A DNA stretch of 64,000 nucleotides, from assembly GCA_018873225.1 (NCBI GenBank), contig JAEILZ010000002.1, positions 1,922,001 through 1,986,000 on the forward strand, read 5' to 3'. Position 1 is the first letter of the stretch. Every line of letters starts with the position of its first letter. Both the position numbers and the translations under genes were made by a program. This DNA is from [Phialemoniopsis] sp. UDSM-2020 (lineage: Eukaryota; Ascomycota; Sordariomycetes; Thyridiales; Thyridiaceae). Below, piece after piece: positions 59,201 through 64,000 of the stretch. The notes under the pieces are model-generated. The model was not told the DNA's origin, made no database searches, and saw only the letters and a list, made by a program, of their open reading frames with translations.

Positions 59201-59962
59201 GTACCCAAGCACAGGATCCGTGCCATAGTGCAGCGATATCTCTTTCGTAACTGACGAGGCAAACAGGGGGTTGGGATGTGCCACACCGGTAACGGGTCGC
59301 CCTGTCAGACCAGTATTCCAGTAGTGTTCATAGACCTGGCCGAGATGGTCCCCGGTCTTGAGGCCTAGTGGTGCAGCGGAGCGCATGCTCGTCACATTCC
59401 GAGCGTTCCCGTCATACTTTTTCTTGAACAAGTTCTGTGCAACTCGAAGGCTAGACTCGATATCAGCCTTCTGTGCTGCCTCGTCTTCGTTGCTATACTT
59501 CTGCAATATAGTCCAGAAGTCGTCGAAGGTGGCCTGATCACAGAACTGAATGAGACCGCCGTAAGGGCTGCTGTGCCACTTCTCAAACGAAGAGGCTGCA
59601 CTCAACAGCTTCTTGATCTGTTTTCGGAAGGCACTTATCGCATTGTCATCCAAATAGAGATGGTAATAGATGGTCCAGAGCTCGTCAACATCACCATGAC
59701 CACCATCGACAAGGAACGAGAAGAAGACAGCGTTGCGTGCTATAATATCTTCTACAACATCGCAGCATGTGAAGTCCAGCCTCCTTGGTGGTAGGCCCTT
59801 CTCTGCGTAAATGCTGGACAGAACGTTGCGCACATCTCCGCAGCCCAGTAGGAGGACATCAGCGTCGACGCCCTGGGGCAGATACCGGAGTAGATCGACA
59901 GCCGGCGTGTTGCCTATCGGGTAGAAGAATGAGATGGCATTTGCAACCGTCGGTGTGAGCAT
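56291..59962 (-). CDS. DUF4470 - MYND zinc-finger protein
   Basis: Single exon, 1223 residues. The N terminus (ISFFYPIGNTPAVDLLRYLP, DADVLLLGCGDVRNVLSSIY, LDFTCCDVVEDIIARNAVFF) is a DUF4470 domain, whose GCGDVRN motif resembles a methyltransferase cofactor loop. The middle ~1000 residues are large, mixed and not otherwise recognisable. Residues 1177-1219 are a MYND finger with every ligand in place: CWTC, CQRC, YCSAEC and HRMGC. MYND fingers bind proline-rich peptides. Fungal members of this architecture are widespread but poorly studied. I see no intron with both good signals and matching phase. The start is the ATG at 59962, with an UTR that reads into no obvious upstream exon. Function unknown. 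Confidence 0.85.
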   Translation of the reverse strand: MLTPTVANAISFFYPIGNTPAVDLLRYLPQGVDADVLLLGCGDVRNVLSSIYAEKGLPPRRLDFTCCDVVEDIIARNAVFFSFLVDGGHGDVDELWTIYYHLYLDDNAISAFRKQIKKLLSAASSFEKWHSSPYGGLIQFCDQATFDDFWTILQKYSNEDEAAQKADIESSLRVAQNLFKKKYDGNARNVTSMRSAAPLGLKTGDHLGQVYEHYWNTGLTGRPVTGVAHPNPLFASSVTKEISLHYGTDPVLGYQLATAFATLAERSPLRPDSLKTTEQFKTVQAAKVQFNEWIRTFRERISKEDVTIRFVTSDALAFCNTLAHRTAFPDEGGSGWPRRQLDAKKLELHGSIYGKQAKTSAPLTFDAIDTSNLADHLGTLNILVAASPLLKELPWATLSTEFLLKGESGDRRTIDELLCGDGRTVSMLLGLVPMEYWTNATAVSSVDEFFSSIIQSKVSEGEDTQVHHRICRKLVNQVLGLQHSQARLTISPSDLASVVLGIYKEVFSFEDPSRMMGISQAQLAQKLRTMAYPHFHRGSLAALLGCMRRHVNTDWTEFCETVVQLIYSESTIMMSPQHAQDFAAHLHMWGLYSEPWLQEDIDKSKAALGGFNAWKDIPELIAVTLVVPRNALNKLFGLQGQGMVSPTLQISLESATGDQPEWQNLYTDVHLSFGKVQRIGSPEDDSFAIEVEEDTRKWSGDASVIASFYIPASAAQTGGPKARLSLMLLHTAQNIMVYAKKFGQELKVFQTTLGDDSSVYFTKYLPGQTRYPFISAAMPDVDDGSETKSPNPTSLVVSDVSKSGTMATITGRVDIDTKKGKALLEDKVPISLRQTSPFIIDVVFGEEDLVCPLHFTTPVAQDGAKTRIARKSSYVEVVAPFAEPIAADVLADYIFPTTLGPKGLPVTHDVPHINLDNLPILELSQKAPLGWLTTLASFMFSTREKNLREDAQKAATGLAANNARLNFKESLFSLFMLASGLQGGQTGLFAIDHPDRGGFHALILVSALRIDAANASVAADAAVLPFTLDMLQDQSMSGFLAYLRLLEICTLTVDDAELALWKKVLPALAERCRTWEHKSDCEYKAPGASVPLSLEQGGPVLCSCGNGKFPDDFLAIPEWSSASAFATRVAISPVFAVEDLEEVMDKKSAAAAIMGTGGGAAAAGGGSVELPYMAETCWTCRAKESKGGGNLKKCQRCLKARYCSAECQKKDWKRHRMGCEPAA

Positions 59963-60478
59963 GATGACTCCGGGTATAAGTGCTCGGACTTATATTTTTG
60001 TCGCTCAGGGCATTGATGTCAGGTTGTCCTGGAGGATTCGGGTGCAATTGGATAAGATTTGCTTCATCTAGAGACCAGAATCCAACAGGAGGAGTCGAAC
60101 AGAAGGGAGATTGATCTTCGAGGATGCCTGGGAGACAAAGGGCTACAATGACCTTTGCTTTTTTTCTTGTGCTTGAAAGTTTGCTTGACTGCAGAGTGCT
60201 GCTGATGCTGTGTTCAATGAAGGAAGAGAATGTGGGGCAGCAGCTGCAGTGCACCAAAATCAGGCACACCGACTTGTTGCGGGGATCGGCCTTGGCTGGC
60301 TGGAGAATCCTACTACCTAGCACCGGTTCCTCTCAATTGGCACCCCAGACCAGGACTAATGCACTGGGAAAATAAGTGTATGGGGTTATTTTTACATAGG
60401 TAAATGGTTCTACAAGGCGGAACACGAGGTTCCTGCAGCCGCCGTGATGGGTTATGGTTACATAATGTACATCTTGGC
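59963..60478. promoter_or_regulatory. intergenic region upstream of the MYND gene
   Basis: 516 bp: promoter of the MYND gene and 3' flank of the uS2m gene. An 83-codon plus-strand frame at 60124-60375 is not supported. Confidence 0.4.
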
Positions 60479-61748
60479 TCACGCCATCTTGAGCGCCTCC
60501 TGAGCTTGTAATCGGTCCTCCTCCCGCCTGCTCTGCACCGCAGCATCCTCGCGTGCGCGGTTCTCCTCCGCCTTCTTCCGGGAGGTCTCAATCTCCATGT
60601 ATCGAGCCACGTCGGCGGGGGTCTGCCAGCTTACGACCCCGTTCTTGGCGTCCTGCACTCTCCTCTTCTGTCCAAGCTCGCCAGCCCGTCCCAAGACACC
60701 AGCAATAACAGCAACCGACCGCAAACTACAAATTGTTAGTTTCTGAAGAGTACATGCAAGTCCTTGTAAATCGTGCTTACCTGTCGTCGTTGGCCGGGAT
60801 GGTATAGGTTACCCTCGTCGGGTCGGCATCCGTGTCAATGATGCCAATCGTAGGGATGTTGGCCGCAGCACACTCGTGCAGCAGCACAAAGTTCTCTAGT
60901 GGGTTCAGCACCACCACCAGGTCCGGCACCAGCGGCCGCCTCTCCTGCAGGTGGCTGTCGAAGCCCTGCAGCTCGCGGTCCTGCTCGTCCACGACCCTCA
61001 GGGCGCCGCTGGCCAGGATCTGGTCGCGGTTCGTAATGGTCCCCGGCGTCCACTTGGTGAAGAGATGGCAGGCACCGGCGAGCTCGGCCGCCCTGACGAC
61101 AATCTCCATCTGGCCCTTGCGCGTGCCCACGAAAAGGGTCAGACCACCGTGGTAGGCCACCTCCTCCACCACCCTCGCCGCCCGGCGCAGGTAGGCGGCG
61201 GTCTGCTCGAGGCTGATGATGTGGATGCCCTCGCGCACACCGTAGATGTAGCGAGAGTTGCCTGGATTCCACAGCGAGGTGTTGTGACCCATGTGTGTTT
61301 GCGACGCCATCAGGAGCTCGAGGGTGATGTCCTTGGGCGCCGGAGGGTCCTTGAGGATGTCGCCTGGCCTGTAGCGATGCTCGACTACGGACCCAAGCTT
61401 GGATGTCTTCTTTTGCAGCTTCGTCATCGCGAGGTAGTCTTGTGCTATCGTGTCGGGGCCGGCAGCAGCACGTGCACCCCATCTCGGCGGGATCGCGCTA
61501 TTGTGGTAAGGTGCGGCTGTCGTCGCGGAGGAGGTCTGAGGGGGCGAGACTGGCTCGGTCTGGGGAGGAGGCGTCGATTTTGAGGGCGTTGTCGACTCGG
61601 TCGAGAGACATCGCAGACATGACCTGTTGACAGGAGATGCCAACGCTCTCCGGCCTGAACATTGTGTCAGCCATTGCAGCCTTTGTAACGGGCGACAGCA
61701 AGCAATTGTGTACTTACCATGCCGGACAGCAGCGTTTCTGAGTATCAT
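60479..61748 (-). CDS. MRP4: Mitochondrial small-subunit ribosomal protein uS2m (MRP4)
   Basis: Three exons, 61748-61718, 61654-60781, 60725-60479, 383 residues. The first intron is 63 nt (GTAAGT ... GCTGAC ... TTCAG) and leaves the frame open, so it could be mistaken for coding. Removing it gives MILRNAAVRHGRRALASPVN, a typical basic presequence ending near CLRCLST. The S2 domain is intact: TLELLMASQTHMGHNTSLWN, YIYGVREGIHIISLEQTAAY, LTLFVGTRKGQMEIVVRAAE, KWTPGTITNRDQILASG, PDLVVVLNPLENFVLLHECA, IPTIGIIDTDADP. The second junction joins ANDDR-SLRSVAVIAG. The C-terminal ~50 residues are charged and helical. It is part of the mitoribosome small subunit head-body junction, in the matrix. An upstream in-frame ATG at 61841 exists but adds no presequence-like stretch. 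Confidence 0.92.
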
Positions 61749-62650
61749 TGTCCTTGAGACACCACGAGATTCAATCTGATGATCGAACAGCACCGTGGAC
61801 CTCGGGGAACTTTTGCAGATATCTATCAATCTTAGCTTCACGTTCGATCCCCAAAAAAAGGAACGGACGACAAGAATTTCCTAGCCGATTGGTCAATGTG
61901 GCCCGTGCGCTTTGGCGATCCACTCCATGTCCATCTTCTGGCTCGGCTCCACTCGCAACAACACCCGCTTTCCCGTCTCATTCACATTCATGATCGTGAC
62001 ATTCTTCATAGAAGCAGGATACACTCTGACATGTCTCAATCACCTCGGACGGAATGGAAATCAGTCAAATTGAACGGAGCGAAAATATTCCCCCGCAACT
62101 ATGGTTGCTTTGTATTTATATAGGTAGGTACTTAGTTACCATCTAACTGTCTTTGTCAAATGAAGGGAACATCGTGTCAGCCCCAGAGGGAGAAAAGGAC
62201 AAAACCGCACCGGCATCATCTGCCCACCCCACGTCGAAAAAAAAGCGCTCAACCCAGAAACAGACCCGGGCTTTCGCCTTCTAAATGAAATCAAGCCACC
62301 CCTCCTAATCCAACCGTTCGCCTGATAATCCCAATGCCTTCCCAATTCATTTCTCCCTACTGTACAAGAGGGGCCCGGAGATGCTGCTGACACGATAGAT
62401 ACACGAGGGATGACGACCCTGCGCTGAAGCTAGCCCTAACATAAAGCAAAACAAAACCAAATACGCTTTCATGATAGGACAGTGGCCAAAGACAATGGCT
62501 TCCAATAATACAGGAGCAGAAAAGGACCACTCCAGCAAGGACCCATTGGTGCGCTTCGACCACTGTAGGAGCCGACATTAAGAATCCTGCCACGAGAAAA
62601 AATTGTACATGCCGAAGAAGAAAAAACGGGAGCGATTCATCGGCTTTCCC
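61749..62650. other. uS2m promoter and 3' flank of the C2H2 factor gene
   Basis: 902 bp between two minus-strand genes. It is AT-richer towards 62140 and has no coding signal. Probably holds the uS2m promoter next to 61749 and a long 3' UTR near 62650. Confidence 0.4.
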
Positions 62651-64000
62651 TCAGCTGGTGCCGAAGAAGACATCGTCTCCGCTCGTGTACATACCGTACT
62701 CGTCTTCGAACTTGCTGCTCAGCATCATCCCTGAAGTGTCAAGGGGGACCATGCCGTCCTCGTTGGTAAACGCCTTGAGCAGATCCTCATCGAGCGACAC
62801 GCCCGAGCAGTTGCCAATATCCACACCACCGCTAGCACATGCCGACATCAACGGAGCACTCAAACCGAGCGAATCATCTGTGCAGCTCGAGTTGGGATCC
62901 AACTCAAAGAACCGCGTGTTGCCAGAAGAAGGCGGTGGTGAGCTCGACGCTGAAAGTTCGGGCGGGGTACCGGGGTGGTGAGAAAAGTGACTTGCTACGC
63001 TCTTCGCCGGGGAGTGCGGGTGCGAGGGCAGACCATCCATGATGGGGTCCTCCCCGACGAGCGAAAGGTGCGAGACATGCGAGTAGTGGCTCATGTTGGA
63101 GGGAGACGTGATGTGCTCTGGTGACAGGGAAGAGAGCGCCTCGCCGAGGTCGACGGCTGCAAGGCCGAGGCCAGGCATTGGTGCCGAAGAGACGGCAAGC
63201 GAGTTGGAATTCATCGTGACGGTGGCCGCTAAAGATGACCCGCTGTCGGGAATTGTCATTGCCACATCCATCACATCGTCGAAAGGCTGCTCGTCGAGGA
63301 CGTTGTCAAAGACACTGTTGGGCGAAGTGGCCGCAGAGCAGTCTGAACAGCCAGATTGAGACGTTGCCGAAGGAGATGACCCAGCAGCTCTGATCCTGTT
63401 TCGGGTGCGAGCCGACTTGTCGAGCCGGGTGTCCATGTCGGGTCTGTGCTTGCGCGGGCGTCCGCGCTTTACGACCTTGCGCACAATACCGTCAAACGCG
63501 CCGATGCACATGCCGCGTTGGCGATGGCGAGTCAGAGCGTCGTGACGAGCGAAGCTGTTGCCGCACTCGCAAGGATACGGCTTGATGCCGGTGTGGATCT
63601 TTGCGTGTCTCTTGAGGTCATGCTGCCGAACGAAGCACTTTTGGCAGGTAGGGCATTGGTACTGGCGGTCGTTCAGATGGGTCTGGACGTGAGACTTGAT
63701 GTTCTCCTTGCGGCCAAACTTCTTGCCACAGTCCTCGTACTTGCAAAGCCACTTGCCATCCACGGGGTCAGGTCCCTCAATGAACTGAGCGATGTCTTCG
63801 GTGGTCACACCGGTATCCGTCTTGGTCTCCTCGATGTTGATGCTGGCAATGCTTGCGGCACTGGCTGCACTGGCCATGGACTCGGTTCGACGATGCCCAG
63901 AGCCGTGGTAAGGAGGCGACCCGCCATCGACTGACGATGCGTTGCTCTGGTGATGTGGTGACATAACCGCAACTTGGTCGTAATCGACAGCACGCAGACC
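62651..64000 (-). CDS. SWI5/ACE2-type C2H2 transcription factor (5' end outside window)
   Basis: The frame stays open from the stop at 62651 to the window edge, reading GLRAVDYDQVAV before the ATG at 63964, so the true start lies outside. Counted from 63964, three C2H2 fingers follow each other: C74-H96 (GRKENIKSHVQTH), C104-H124 (CFVRQHDLKRHAKIH) and C132-C153 (CGNSFARHDALTRHRQRGMC). The wording is that of yeast Swi5/Ace2 and the related filamentous-fungal ACE1-type factors, and the third finger is the atypical one of this group. After it come KRGRPRKHRP, an AT-hook or NLS, and a Ser-rich acidic C-terminal part ending YTSGDDVFFGTS. It is nuclear and DNA-binding. Targets cannot be told; the group covers cell-cycle and cellulase-gene regulators. 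Confidence 0.88.
   Translation of the reverse strand, partial: GLRAVDYDQVAVMSPHHQSNASSVDGGSPPYHGSGHRRTESMASAASAASIASINIEETKTDTGVTTEDIAQFIEGPDPVDGKWLCKYEDCGKKFGRKENIKSHVQTHLNDRQYQCPTCQKCFVRQHDLKRHAKIHTGIKPYPCECGNSFARHDALTRHRQRGMCIGAFDGIVRKVVKRGRPRKHRPDMDTRLDKSARTRNRIRAAGSSPSATSQSGCSDCSAATSPNSVFDNVLDEQPFDDVMDVAMTIPDSGSSLAATVTMNSNSLAVSSAPMPGLGLAAVDLGEALSSLSPEHITSPSNMSHYSHVSHLSLVGEDPIMDGLPSHPHSPAKSVASHFSHHPGTPPELSASSSPPPSSGNTRFFELDPNSSCTDDSLGLSAPLMSACASGGVDIGNCSGVSLDEDLLKAFTNEDGMVPLDTSGMMLSSKFEDEYGMYTSGDDVFFGTS

Overview
The window comes from a filamentous ascomycete (Pezizomycotina, most likely a Sordariomycete; species not determinable). The evidence is short 50-90 nt introns with GTRWGT donors and CTRAC-type branch sites, fungal-specific genes (RMI1, SKI3, UTP22, HPC2 and SWI5-type orthologues, a NACHT-WD protein, 2EXR and DUF4470-MYND proteins), and roughly 50% GC with GC-rich coding third positions. 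I support 22 protein-coding genes. I found no tRNA, rRNA, CRISPR array or intact transposon.

Layout. 1-16.8 kb is a dense housekeeping block: BolA-like and NIF3 (divergent), VPS51 and RMI1 (divergent), SKI3 and UTP22 (divergent), then a Ras-GAP. 16.8-21.8 kb is a 5 kb stretch without a supportable gene. 21.8-29 kb is accessory: a secreted GH43 galactanase-like enzyme with clustered CreA-type motifs in its promoter, a DHA1-type MFS transporter with long charged tails, and a 2EXR protein with a coiled-coil tail. 29.7-40.8 kb is mostly chromatin, trafficking and transcription: a DEK_C/HIRIP3-like protein, a 52-residue single-span membrane protein whose start codon is cut off by an intron, AP-1 beta-adaptin, an RPAP1-like protein and the HIR-complex subunit HPC2. 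41.4-43.8 kb is a hexose-type sugar transporter in eight exons, one of only 22 nt. 43.8-46.9 kb holds no supportable gene. 46.9-60 kb is again accessory: an S33 alpha/beta-hydrolase peptidase, a possibly mitochondrial SDR, a 1620-residue hydrolase-NACHT-WD NLR-like protein and a 1223-residue DUF4470-MYND protein. 60.5-64 kb has the mitochondrial ribosomal protein uS2m and a SWI5/ACE2-type C2H2 factor cut by the window edge.

How the genes relate. These are mostly independent single-gene units, often as divergent pairs sharing 0.4-0.7 kb promoters. Functional themes that recur are RNA metabolism (SKI3, UTP22, RPAP1), HIR-linked histone chaperoning (HPC2 and the HIRIP3-like protein 8 kb apart), vesicle traffic (VPS51, AP-1 beta) and carbohydrate use (GH43, sugar transporter, SDR). 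Exon-intron models were built by hand from splice signals and reading phase. Three of them remove introns that leave the frame open and would be missed by ORF calling: HPC2, uS2m and the split-start mini-gene.
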